IMG/VR virus record: IMGVR_UViG_3300018891_000032
Span: 1 to 40,697 of that record
Reading direction: 5' to 3' (one strand)
DNA from: a virus
DNA length: 40,697 nt
Shown in pieces: positions 14,454 to 22,592 of this stretch; within the stretch, counting starts at the first letter, position 1, and each line of letters begins with the position of its first letter. The notes below the pieces were generated by a model. It worked only from the letters and a program-made list of their open reading frames with translations, searched no databases and had not been told where the DNA came from. Both the position numbers and the translations under genes were made by a program.

Positions 14454-15836
14454 GTGACTCATCTGTTTTCAAAATATATCGAGTTGATTGAGCAGGAAGG
14501 GATTACGCCAAAGATCATCCAGGACATCATTGCGGACCATACCGTGATGCGGACCAGGATGCTGGCCAACTACGAGAGGTACAAAGCTGAGAAGGATGGT
14601 CAGGGAGTTCCGATTTACAAACGCTCATTTGATCAGGAGGAAGCCAACAAGATAAACAACAAGCTGGCCAACGACTTCTTCAGTGAAATCATTGACACGA
14701 AAGTTGGATACATGTTTGGCCAACCGGTTAACTACATGCTGGACAAGTCGGCACAGCAGTATGAAGTGGTATCCAAACAGATCGAGCGGTTCCGGAAAGT
14801 CAACCATCTGGACGATCTCAACAGTGAAGCAGGCAAGTTCGCCGCCATGTGCGGGTACGACGGCCTGCTTTTGTATATTGATCGAGATGGCCACGAGCGT
14901 CTGATGCGGGTGAATCCCTGGGAGACAGTGATCATCTCTGAAATGGAGATCACTGACCCGACATATGGCATGATCTACTACAAAACCCACGATGGCAAGG
15001 CGCGGGTGGAGTTCTACGATCAGTCGAACGTATACGTATTCCAAGGGCCCGATTTCGCGAGTTTGGAACTGGGGGATACAAAACCACACCCCTTCGATTA
15101 CTGCCCGTTATTTGGGCTGCCAAACAATGCTGAACTGCAGGGGGATGGTGACAAGGTCCTCAGCCTGATTGATGCCTATGACCGGGCAATATCGGACATG
15201 AACAGCGAGATTGAGCAGTTCCGTTCGGCCTATATGATGTTCATCGGGTATGCTCCTGATGCAGAGACAATCAATAGCATGCGCAGAACGGGCGCCCTGT
15301 TCATTCCGGACTGTGAAAACGGAGAGGATATCCGGTTTCTGGTTAAAGAGCTGCCGCACGCTGCCATCGACAGCCATCTGGATCGTCTGGAGGCCAACAT
15401 CACCCGTTTTGCCAAGCATGTCAACTTCACAGACGAGCAGTTCGCAGGGAATCTGTCCGGCGTGGCCATGAGGTTCAAGTTGTTCGCGCTGGAGTCCAAG
15501 GCCAAGACGATGGAGCGCAAGCACGAGGCGGCCATGTTGTACATGTTCAAGGTGCTAGCAAGCGCCTGGCGGAAGCGTTCATTGCTGCTTGACTACACGC
15601 AGCTGGAGTTGAAATACACCCGCAACATCCCGGTCAACATCAAAGATGAGGCTGACGCGGCCAAGGCACTGCTGGGCGTAACATCTCACCTGACGGCGTT
15701 GTCACAGCTGTCCTTTGTGGAGGACGTGGAGGAAGAGTTGCGCAGAATCGAACAGGAACGGGAAGCCGTGGTTGATTTGGACTACGTTCCCTTAGATAAG
15801 GGGGAAATAGAGGCCGGCCCTGAGGACACGGGGTGA
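14454..15836 (+). CDS. Portal protein (SPP1 gp6 type)
   Basis: A portal of about 457-460 aa, forming the DNA channel at the head vertex. SPP1-like family features include GYMFGQPVNYML (about 83-94), the QSNVYVF/DYCPLFGLPNN core and the FAGNLSGVAMRFKLF segment. The start is unusual: GTG 14454 lies inside the GGGGGG ribosome site, while the in-frame CTG at 14463 is better spaced. It follows terL directly and is followed by the head morphogenesis gene. Confidence 0.9.
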   Translation: MTHLFSKYIELIEQEGITPKIIQDIIADHTVMRTRMLANYERYKAEKDGQGVPIYKRSFDQEEANKINNKLANDFFSEIIDTKVGYMFGQPVNYMLDKSAQQYEVVSKQIERFRKVNHLDDLNSEAGKFAAMCGYDGLLLYIDRDGHERLMRVNPWETVIISEMEITDPTYGMIYYKTHDGKARVEFYDQSNVYVFQGPDFASLELGDTKPHPFDYCPLFGLPNNAELQGDGDKVLSLIDAYDRAISDMNSEIEQFRSAYMMFIGYAPDAETINSMRRTGALFIPDCENGEDIRFLVKELPHAAIDSHLDRLEANITRFAKHVNFTDEQFAGNLSGVAMRFKLFALESKAKTMERKHEAAMLYMFKVLASAWRKRSLLLDYTQLELKYTRNIPVNIKDEADAAKALLGVTSHLTALSQLSFVEDVEEELRRIEQEREAVVDLDYVPLDKGEIEAGPEDTG

Positions 15837-15840
15837 TTGA

Positions 15841-16746
15841 ATGACCAACCTGGAAAAGGCCATTCAGCTGATAAACAAGATTGTCGATCGCCTGGTCAAA
15901 GGCAGCGAGCGAGAGGTAATCAAGCGTTACGCCAAAACTCTCGCTGAGATCCGCGGAATGCTTGGTTTGCTTTACGAGAAGTATGAGTCGGACGGCATCC
16001 TCACCTATGATGAATTGGCCAAGTTTGATCGGCTTCAAAAGTTCCTCAACGAGATAAATCAGGAGGTGGCCACGAACTACAAGGATATCGCCAAGACCTT
16101 TGCCGATACCTTGGAAAAGGTGTTCAAAGAGGGCTACTACCTTACAGCGTGGGGAATCGAAACAGAGGCGATGGCCAAACTGGCCTACTCTACAGTTCCC
16201 AGCGACGTAATCCTGGAGGCTATTAACAACCCGGTCAGCGGTCTGACCCTGAAACAGCGACTGGAGAAGAATCGGACAGAGATCATCTATCGGATCCAGC
16301 AGGAGGTCACGCAGGGGCTTGTCAAAGGGGAGACTTACCGTGAGATGGCCGGCAGGCTCAAAATAGCCTTGGAAGGAGACGCAGCCAAATCCGTTCGCAT
16401 TGTCCGAACCGAAGCGCACCGCGTGCAGGAAAGCGCCAAGCATGGGGCAGCTGCGCATGCCAAGCAAAATGGTGTCATCATGATGAAGCAATGGAACAGC
16501 AGTGAAGATTCCAGAGTGAGATCATCGCACAGGCACTTGAACAACAAGAAAATACCGATAGATCAGGACTTTGTTGGTTATTACGGCAGGGGGCCGTCCC
16601 CAGGCAACCTTCATTCGGCTGCCGAGGACATCCACTGCCGTTGCTTTTTGACGTACACAGTTGAGGGGGTGGAGAAGCCGCAGCATACAGAGCTTGCCAA
16701 CATAGGTTTTGAACAATGGATAAATGAGCGAATAAAAACGACTTGA
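15841..16746 (+). CDS. Phage head morphogenesis protein (SPP1 gp7/Mu F type)
   Basis: A 301-aa minor head protein. The C-terminal half carries the family signature: RIVRTEAHRVQESAKHGA, WNSSEDSRVRSSHRHLN and EDIHCRCFLTY. Found inside the head with the portal and thought to take part in head assembly or DNA ejection. It starts 5 nt after the portal stop, with GGGGTGATTGA upstream. Confidence 0.88.
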   Translation: MTNLEKAIQLINKIVDRLVKGSEREVIKRYAKTLAEIRGMLGLLYEKYESDGILTYDELAKFDRLQKFLNEINQEVATNYKDIAKTFADTLEKVFKEGYYLTAWGIETEAMAKLAYSTVPSDVILEAINNPVSGLTLKQRLEKNRTEIIYRIQQEVTQGLVKGETYREMAGRLKIALEGDAAKSVRIVRTEAHRVQESAKHGAAAHAKQNGVIMMKQWNSSEDSRVRSSHRHLNNKKIPIDQDFVGYYGRGPSPGNLHSAAEDIHCRCFLTYTVEGVEKPQHTELANIGFEQWINERIKTT

Positions 16747-16811
16747 GGGGCCGGTCACTCCAAACTCCTCTGGAGGGTGGGAGACGGGCAACTCGGAAGG
16801 AGATATGAAAC

Positions 16812-17537
16812 ATGGACATCGAGCAACTGAAACAACAACTGGCTGAGGGCAAAATCACTAAGGAGCAGTTCAAAGCCGAATTGAAAAAGCTTATGGACGC
16901 TGGTTCTGTCACACAGGAACAGCACGATGAAGCTTTAAGCGGCGTCGATGATGCTGCAGGCGGAGGTGGTGGCTCCGGTGCTGGTGGGACGCTGACCGCC
17001 GAGGAAGTCCAGCGCATGATCGCCGAGGCGGTTGCCAAAGCCGAGCAAAGCGCAGCGGATCGTGTCCGGACAGAGTACAGCAAGAAAAACAAAGAGCTTC
17101 AGGATCAGCTGGAGGAGCTTAAAAAGCAAAAGATGTCCGCAGAGGAAAAGGCGGAATACGAGCGTCAACAGAAGGAACGGGAGTTGAGGGAAAAAGAAAC
17201 CGAACTCCTGCGGCGCGAAGTTGCCCTGCATACCGTCGATAAGCTGCGCGAACTGGAACTGCCGCTAGAATTCCGTGATATCCTTGCTGGCGCTGACATC
17301 GAGGACACCAACAAGCGGATCGGCGTGTTTCAGCAGATGTGGCAGGGAGCGCTGAAGAAGGCCGTCGACGAACGGTTTAAGCAAACCGGTCATGAGCCCG
17401 GTAAGGGTAAAGAAGGTGCTCCCGGCGTGAAAAACCCTTGGGCCAAAGACCAGTTAAACTACACGGAACAAGGACGCATTTTACGCGAAAACCCCGAGTT
17501 GGCCAAGCAGTTGATGGCTGCCGCGGGAGTAAGATAA
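16812..17537 (+). CDS. Capsid scaffolding protein (gp20-like)
   Basis: A 241-aa charged protein. It has a helical N-terminus, a Gly-rich linker (about 49-60), and a long Glu/Lys coiled coil (about 68-140, EELKKQKMSAEEKAEYERQ). Composition and position just before the major capsid fit a scaffold that is lost as the head matures. AAGGAGATATG ribosome site before ATG 16812. Confidence 0.85.
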   Translation: MDIEQLKQQLAEGKITKEQFKAELKKLMDAGSVTQEQHDEALSGVDDAAGGGGGSGAGGTLTAEEVQRMIAEAVAKAEQSAADRVRTEYSKKNKELQDQLEELKKQKMSAEEKAEYERQQKERELREKETELLRREVALHTVDKLRELELPLEFRDILAGADIEDTNKRIGVFQQMWQGALKKAVDERFKQTGHEPGKGKEGAPGVKNPWAKDQLNYTEQGRILRENPELAKQLMAAAGVR

Positions 17538-17561
17538 CTATTTGGGAAGGAATGATTCTTA

Positions 17562-18536
17562 ATGCCTATCACACGTATTGCTGATGTGATCGAACCTACC
17601 ACGTTTACCAACTATGTCGTTCAAAGAACGATGGAGAAATCTGCGCTGGTGCAGAGTGGAATCGTTGTGAATGATCCGCAATTTGATGAACTGGCCAGCG
17701 GCCCTAGCAATCTGATCAATATGCCGTACTTCAACGATCTCACTGGCGACTCTGAAATCATGAAAGACCAGGGCGCCCTGACTCCCGGTAATATCGGGAC
17801 CAATAAAGACGTTGCACGCCGTCACGGCCGGGCGCGTGCTTGGGGAGCAAATGGTCTGTCGGCTTTGCTGTCTGGAGCCGATCCGTTGGCCGCCATCGGT
17901 GATTTGGTTTCGAACTATTGGGTCCGCGATGACCAAAAAGTGCTCCTTTCTACACTGAAAGGCGTATTTGCGTCGCCGACCATGGCCAATCACGTTCTGG
18001 ACATCTCCGGACTGACAGGCGGGGCCGAAGTGTTGGACGGTGTATCCTTCATCGATGCAACCCAATTGTTGGGGGATGCAAAGGACCAAGTAAACGCAGT
18101 CATCATGCACTCTGCTGTTGAAAGCCATCTTGCAAAGCAGCAACTGATCGAGTATGTGCAAGAGGCGAATCAATCGGTGCGCGTTCCCTATTTCATGGGC
18201 AAGCGTGTCATCGTTGATGATGCGATGCCTTTCGACCCTGGTACAAAGGTGGCGTCGATGTACATCTTTGGCCCTGGCGCGGTCGCGCTGGGCAACGGAT
18301 CTCATCCTCGAATTGTCGGTACGGAGATTGACCGTGATTCGCTTGCCAGCTCTGGTGAAGACTACTTGATCAACCGCCGCATCTACATCCTGCACCCACG
18401 TGGAATCAAATGGACGGAGGCAGCAGTTGCTGATGAATTCCCGACCAATACGGAGTTGCAAAATGGCTCGAACTGGTCTTTGGTCTATGAGCCCAAGAAG
18501 ATCCGCGTCGTGAAGTTCCAGTTCAAAATTTCTTAA
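17562..18536 (+). CDS. Major capsid protein
   Basis: A 324-aa head protein with a typical N-arm (FTNYVVQRTMEKSALVQSG), an E-loop-like region and a C-terminal HPRGIKW segment seen in this family of coat proteins, next to the scaffold. AAGGAATG ribosome site upstream of ATG 17562. A strong terminator follows the stop, which probably adjusts capsid output against downstream genes. Confidence 0.88.
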   Translation: MPITRIADVIEPTTFTNYVVQRTMEKSALVQSGIVVNDPQFDELASGPSNLINMPYFNDLTGDSEIMKDQGALTPGNIGTNKDVARRHGRARAWGANGLSALLSGADPLAAIGDLVSNYWVRDDQKVLLSTLKGVFASPTMANHVLDISGLTGGAEVLDGVSFIDATQLLGDAKDQVNAVIMHSAVESHLAKQQLIEYVQEANQSVRVPYFMGKRVIVDDAMPFDPGTKVASMYIFGPGAVALGNGSHPRIVGTEIDRDSLASSGEDYLINRRIYILHPRGIKWTEAAVADEFPTNTELQNGSNWSLVYEPKKIRVVKFQFKIS

Positions 18537-18546
18537 TGGCTGAGAG

Positions 18547-18576
18547 GGAAGGGGAGCATTCCCCTTCCTCTTTTTT
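18547..18576 (+). terminator. Intrinsic terminator after the capsid gene
   Basis: GGAAGGGGA-GCAT-TCCCCTTCC stem followed by six T. Partial termination would make capsid message more abundant than connector and tail messages. Confidence 0.85.
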
Positions 18577-18593
18577 GAAAGGAGGATCCCTTT

Positions 18594-18812
18594 ATGGGAC
18601 TCGCAGCGTTTAACCGCATGCGCCGGTTACAGGCGGAGGAAGAAGTAAGAAAACTGGCGGAAAAAGATGTCTTAAAACGGGTCAAGTCTGAGGATACTCC
18701 AGTTGGCTCAGACAAAACCGTTAATCAGACTGCTGCAGAAAATGCTGAGGAGACGGGCGTAGCTGTTCAAGAACCACCGCAGAAAAAGGGCGGCAGAGGT
18801 AAGGGGAAGTGA
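18594..18812 (+). CDS. Small protein after the capsid gene
   Basis: A 72-aa charged protein (MGLAAFNRMRRLQAEEEVRK...) with a low-complexity Lys/Gly C-terminus (KKGGRGKGK). AAGGAGG ribosome site. Such small genes often lie between capsid and connector genes; function unknown, possibly a head decoration or assembly factor. Confidence 0.6.
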   Translation: MGLAAFNRMRRLQAEEEVRKLAEKDVLKRVKSEDTPVGSDKTVNQTAAENAEETGVAVQEPPQKKGGRGKGK

Positions 18813-18816
18813 TGAG

Positions 18817-19137
18817 ATGACACTTTCCGACGTGGAAACCCTTCTCGGCATTAATATTACCGGCACGCCGCAGCAGGCCCGTTACGAGGCCGTTCTGGCT
18901 GCAGCAATTGACCATGTAAAACAGGACTGTAACCGTGACTTTCAGGACGAATCTGGAAGTCTCCTGCTTCCGGTAGCCGTCCAGATGGGGGTGGCGACCT
19001 TGGTGAAAGCCATGATGGAAAACCAGAGCGTGCAGTCGCAGTCTCTTGGTGACATGTCCAAAAGCTTCTTTGAGGGTGGCACTTACAAGGCAGCGCGCCG
19101 CTACTGGAAGCCATATCGAAAGGTTGGTTTTGTCTAA
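18817..19137 (+). CDS. Head-tail connector protein (gp6-like)
   Basis: A 106-aa helical protein (MTLSDVETLLGI...AAIDHVKQDCNRDF...) that fits the phage gp6-like connector/adaptor family. It would sit on the portal. Its stop shares bases with the next start (TAATG). Confidence 0.75.
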   Translation: MTLSDVETLLGINITGTPQQARYEAVLAAAIDHVKQDCNRDFQDESGSLLLPVAVQMGVATLVKAMMENQSVQSQSLGDMSKSFFEGGTYKAARRYWKPYRKVGFV

Positions 19138-19769
19138 TGGGTGTGACGTTCAAAAGCACCAACAACATCCCGCGCCTTACCAAGATTTTGAAAGAATTGG
19201 GGAAAAGCGAAATCCGCGTCGGAGTTTTCGGTGAAGATTCCAACGTGGACGAGGAACCGATCAATATTGTCACACTGGCTCGCGTGCATGAGTACGGCAT
19301 GACTATCAAGCCGAAGCGGGCAAAGTTCCTGACGGTGCCGATCAACAAGGCGGCAAAGGGCAAGCGGGCATCGGATTTCCCGGATTCGTTCATTGTCAAA
19401 GGGAATGAGGGAGTAAGCTACATTGCCCGGAAGAAGGGGAAAAAAGGGAAGCTGGAGTTACTGTTCATGTTGGTGCCGAAGGTGACCATTCCTGAGCGTT
19501 CTTTTCTCCGATCCGGGTTTGATGAAAACGTGGATAAGATCACCAGGAAAATCGGACGAATGATGAATGATGTGCTGCGGTTTGGTGTATCACCTGACGA
19601 ATTCTTGGAGGCCATTGGCTTGGAGTTTGCCGGGCTGATCCAGAAGAAGCTGAGGGGTATCAAATCTCCGCCGAACCACTACTCCACGACGCTGACAAAA
19701 GGCTCATCAAACCCTCTCATCGACACCGGCCGACTGGTTGGCGCCATTCGGCATAAGGTGGTGGAATGA
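19137..19769 (+). CDS. Tail completion/neck protein (HK97 gp10- or gpG-like)
   Basis: A 210-aa protein. The VHEYG segment, PERSFLRSGF, and C-terminal PLIDTGRLVGAIRHKV are features of the HK97 gp10-like/virion morphogenesis family that joins head and tail. Overlaps both neighbours by 1-4 nt. Confidence 0.75.
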   Translation: MGVTFKSTNNIPRLTKILKELGKSEIRVGVFGEDSNVDEEPINIVTLARVHEYGMTIKPKRAKFLTVPINKAAKGKRASDFPDSFIVKGNEGVSYIARKKGKKGKLELLFMLVPKVTIPERSFLRSGFDENVDKITRKIGRMMNDVLRFGVSPDEFLEAIGLEFAGLIQKKLRGIKSPPNHYSTTLTKGSSNPLIDTGRLVGAIRHKVVE

Positions 19770-20113
19770 TGGCCAAGCAGTTTGAGTTTGCCGATTTCGT
19801 GGAGGAATTCAAGGTGGAGTTCACTATCTATGAGCATGATGAAGGCCACTATTCCGACAACGGCAAATGGGTGGAAGGTGAGGTAACGCCGGTTACAGTT
19901 CAGGGGATCATTTTGCCGCTCTCGGACGATGATCTGCGCTACGTTCCGAACGGCACCTACACGGAGGCAGACAGGAAGATATACACCACCCGACCGCTGA
20001 AAGCCGGCCAGAAGATGGAGTACGGCGGCCGCAACTACACCATCCAGAACTTCAAGGACTATTCAGCTTATGCGGACGTGTTCATCTACATTGCAAGGGG
20101 GGTGGGCGAGTGA
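19766..20113 (+). CDS. Head closure/head-tail adaptor protein
   Basis: A 115-aa beta-rich protein with typical closure segments (VTVQGIILPLSDDDLRYVP, ADRKIYTTRPL, YGGRNYTIQ). Position between connector and neck terminator genes supports the role. Start overlaps the previous stop as ATGA. Confidence 0.68.
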   Translation: MMAKQFEFADFVEEFKVEFTIYEHDEGHYSDNGKWVEGEVTPVTVQGIILPLSDDDLRYVPNGTYTEADRKIYTTRPLKAGQKMEYGGRNYTIQNFKDYSAYADVFIYIARGVGE

Positions 20114-20616
20114 AGATCACGGAGATTCGAGACTTGATCATTCCCGCGCTCAAAACCCACATTGGCGGCTTGCCCGTGATTGAGGCCGATCAGACCGGGA
20201 AAAGGCCGACAGGGGCTCACGCCACTTACAAATTCACGAGCCCCTATGTAAAAGACATTGGTCAACCTGAGGTCACCGTTGTAGAAACGGCCGAGACTTA
20301 CTTGCTGCGCCAGACTGAGACATTCAAAGTCACGCTTTCGATCACGGCCTATCACAAGGACGTAGATGAATCGATCGAGCTGGCTCAGAAAATCCGGGAT
20401 TGGTTCGACTTCTACGGCCAGGAAGATTTGGAAGCTGCCGGCATTGCCGTGGTCTCTCTCGGCCAAGTGGAGAACCGGGATGCATTCGTGGTGGATGACT
20501 ACGAGCGGCGAAACGGCTTTGACGTGATCCTGCGGGCGCACAAGACGTTGCAGCAGGACATTGAGGAAGTCGGGTATTTCGACAAGGTGGAGATCAACAA
20601 CAAAATTTACCCATAA
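20110..20616 (+). CDS. Neck terminator protein (gp12-like)
   Basis: A 168-aa protein of the phage neck terminator type (PHYTDQ-like region is not conserved but FKVTLSITAYHKDVDES and the DVILRAHKT C-terminus fit). It ends the connector block and caps the tail top, just before the sheath gene. GTG 20110 overlaps the previous stop. Confidence 0.7.
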   Translation: MKITEIRDLIIPALKTHIGGLPVIEADQTGKRPTGAHATYKFTSPYVKDIGQPEVTVVETAETYLLRQTETFKVTLSITAYHKDVDESIELAQKIRDWFDFYGQEDLEAAGIAVVSLGQVENRDAFVVDDYERRNGFDVILRAHKTLQQDIEEVGYFDKVEINNKIYP

Positions 20617-20629
20617 GGGGGCATGAATC

Positions 20630-21652
20630 GTGGGCAATCGGTATGTCAACGTGACAATCACACGCGAAACACGACCGGCAAGCCAGCAGGGTTTTGGCAC
20701 GCCGTTGATTCTAGCCACGTCCAAGGTGCAGGCGTACAAGGAATACACCGGAGATAATGCGCTGGTATCCATCGGGGTTGACTTTGGGCAAGCGTCCAGA
20801 GTATACAAACTGGCTGAGAAGTTGCTGGGACAGGTAAACAAACCGGCGAAGGTGGCCGCCTACGGCATTGCCTATGACGGAGCAACGGGCGATCCGAATG
20901 ACTTGAAAGCGGCGCTTGACGTACTCCTGCGGGAACACAGCGATTTTTATTACCTGGTTTGCCCGGAACAGGGCGATGACGAGATTGCCGCGCTATCTGC
21001 ATGGGCGGCGGCCAATGACCGTCTGTATTTCGTTTCAACGTCGAACAAAAACCTGGCTTCTCCCAACAGCGACAACACTTTCATCATGGTTCATCCGGAT
21101 GCTGATGAACAATTTCCGGCGGAGGCGTTGGTGGGATACATTGCACCGTTGGAAATCGGTTCGTACACTGTCCAATTTAAGACGCTGAATGGCGTGCAAC
21201 CGGCGAATTTCGGCGCGACGCACGATATGGACGTGGATGCGATCCACGAGAAAAACATGGCCACGTACATCCGCGAGGGTGGCGTCAACATCGTATCGGC
21301 GGCGAAAGCGACGTCCGGGGAGTTTATCGACGTGATTCAGTCGGCGCATTTCCTGCAAGCACGCATTGCGGAAAGTGTGTTCGGCCTCCTGACGCGGGTT
21401 CCGAAAGTGCCATTCACCAACGCCGGGATTTCTATGACGGTGGCAGCCGTAGATCAACCGTTGAAAGAAGCGTACAACAACGGAATGATTGCGGAGGAAA
21501 ACGGTGAGGCGCTTTACACCGTAACCGCGCCGACGCGCGCTGAGGTTTCGACGAATGACCGCGCCAACAGGCTTCTCCCGGACGTGAAATGGTCCACAAC
21601 GATTGCCGGGGCCATTCATCAGGTAGAGGTACAAGGCGTGCTGAAAGTCTAA
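20630..21652 (+). CDS. Tail sheath protein (DUF3383-like)
   Basis: A 340-aa protein with the N-terminal VNVTITRETRPASQQGFGTPLIL segment and long beta/alpha region typical of DUF3383 contractile sheath proteins. It shows that the phage has a contractile tail. GTG 20630 follows GGGGGCATGAATC. The tube gene follows immediately, as expected. Confidence 0.82.
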   Translation: MGNRYVNVTITRETRPASQQGFGTPLILATSKVQAYKEYTGDNALVSIGVDFGQASRVYKLAEKLLGQVNKPAKVAAYGIAYDGATGDPNDLKAALDVLLREHSDFYYLVCPEQGDDEIAALSAWAAANDRLYFVSTSNKNLASPNSDNTFIMVHPDADEQFPAEALVGYIAPLEIGSYTVQFKTLNGVQPANFGATHDMDVDAIHEKNMATYIREGGVNIVSAAKATSGEFIDVIQSAHFLQARIAESVFGLLTRVPKVPFTNAGISMTVAAVDQPLKEAYNNGMIAEENGEALYTVTAPTRAEVSTNDRANRLLPDVKWSTTIAGAIHQVEVQGVLKV

Positions 21653-21669
21653 GAGAGGGGCTGAGATAG

Positions 21670-22071
21670 ATGGCAAAATCAACAAGCTACGATTTCAAGA
21701 AAGTGTCGCTCATCGTTGATGGGAGGCACCACACCGGGTTTATGGACGGTTCGCCGATCCGGGCTGAGCAAAACAACGACGGCGTGACGCCGCACGTTGG
21801 CGCTGATGGCGAAGTGGTGTTTGCGGAAAGTGCTGACCAAACCGGCACGATCACTGTCACATACAAGCACAACAGTCCGGCGTTGGCGCACGTCCGGCAG
21901 TTGTACAAAGCCCGCAAAACCTTCCCGATCATGCTGGACGACCAAAACGATCCGCGAGTGCGCGTTGGGGGCACAGAGGCGCGCGTACTCAAAATGCCGC
22001 CGTTGGAGCGCGGGACGGAAGTGACAGGCGTTGAAGTGCAATATTTCGTGGCGGACTACGACCAACGATAA
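21670..22071 (+). CDS. Tail tube protein (DUF3277-like)
   Basis: A 133-aa beta-rich protein (YDFKKVSLIVDGRHHTGFMDG...SADQTGTITVTYKHNSP) of the DUF3277 phage tube family. It lines the tail canal inside the sheath. GAGAGGGG ribosome site before ATG 21670. Confidence 0.85.
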   Translation: MAKSTSYDFKKVSLIVDGRHHTGFMDGSPIRAEQNNDGVTPHVGADGEVVFAESADQTGTITVTYKHNSPALAHVRQLYKARKTFPIMLDDQNDPRVRVGGTEARVLKMPPLERGTEVTGVEVQYFVADYDQR

Positions 22072-22099
22072 AAACCAGGACATTTTGGAGGGGTAAACA

Positions 22100-22366
22100 G
22101 TGAACAAAATTAATCCATTTATGGCGACAAAGCAATTCAAAAGCGAGATTTCGGGCGTGGTATACACGTTGCAGAAAGTCGCGCCGCGTCCTTGGCTGAA
22201 ACTGATGGACGAATGGGAAGCGAAGGGCAAGACCAATGAAAAGCTGACCGAGATCGTACTGGAGCATGTCGTGGTCGATCCGAAGGTGAGCATTGACGAT
22301 TTCGAGGACTACGCCGAGGTAGAGGAGTTGTCGATGGCGGCGTACCGATTTCAACGCGGAAAATGA
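22100..22366 (+). CDS. Tail assembly chaperone, upstream frame
   Basis: An 88-aa protein located between tube and tape measure, the place of tail chaperones (G of the G/GT pair in lambda). It begins MNKINPFMATKQFKSE and ends shortly after a UUU-C codon pair that may allow frameshift to the next frame. GGAGGGG upstream of GTG 22100. Role: holds the tape measure protein during tail assembly. Confidence 0.75.
   Translation: MNKINPFMATKQFKSEISGVVYTLQKVAPRPWLKLMDEWEAKGKTNEKLTEIVLEHVVVDPKVSIDDFEDYAEVEELSMAAYRFQRGK
22349..22352 (+). promoter_or_regulatory. Candidate +1 frameshift site
   Basis: Zero-frame codon TTT followed by C lets Phe-tRNA slip one base forward to TTC. The +1 frame is open from 22323 and continues smoothly as FNAENDELLG into the downstream frame. 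A -2 slip near GGAAAATGA is an alternative. Confidence 0.45.
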
Positions 22367-22370
22367 TGAA

Positions 22371-22580
22371 TTGTTGGGCCTCTCTAGCATTTACGATGTG
22401 GGGGAGGCCCACATTCGCAATGCGAACCTGTTTTGGTGGGCATATGTGATAGCGCAGGAGTTTCCGGGAATCAATCCCCATGATGTGAAAGAGTGGTCGC
22501 CGGACGACATTTTGGAAACGCTGGCGCGGATCATGCTTGTGGATATGAACCGGAAAGAGCCGGTTTATAAACCAAAATAA
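22371..22580 (+). CDS. Tail assembly chaperone, downstream frame (frameshift extension)
   Basis: A frame of at least 69 codons (LGLSSIYDVGEAHIRNAN...WWAYVIAQEFPGINP). The first possible independent start, TTG 22371, has no ribosome site, while the frame is open back to 22323 with sensible sequence, so it is probably made by +1 (or -2) frameshifting from the upstream chaperone. The fused product would be the GT-type chaperone. The tape measure gene follows with its own ribosome site. Confidence 0.65.
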   Translation: MLGLSSIYDVGEAHIRNANLFWWAYVIAQEFPGINPHDVKEWSPDDILETLARIMLVDMNRKEPVYKPK

Positions 22581-22592
22581 GGGGGTGAAGGT

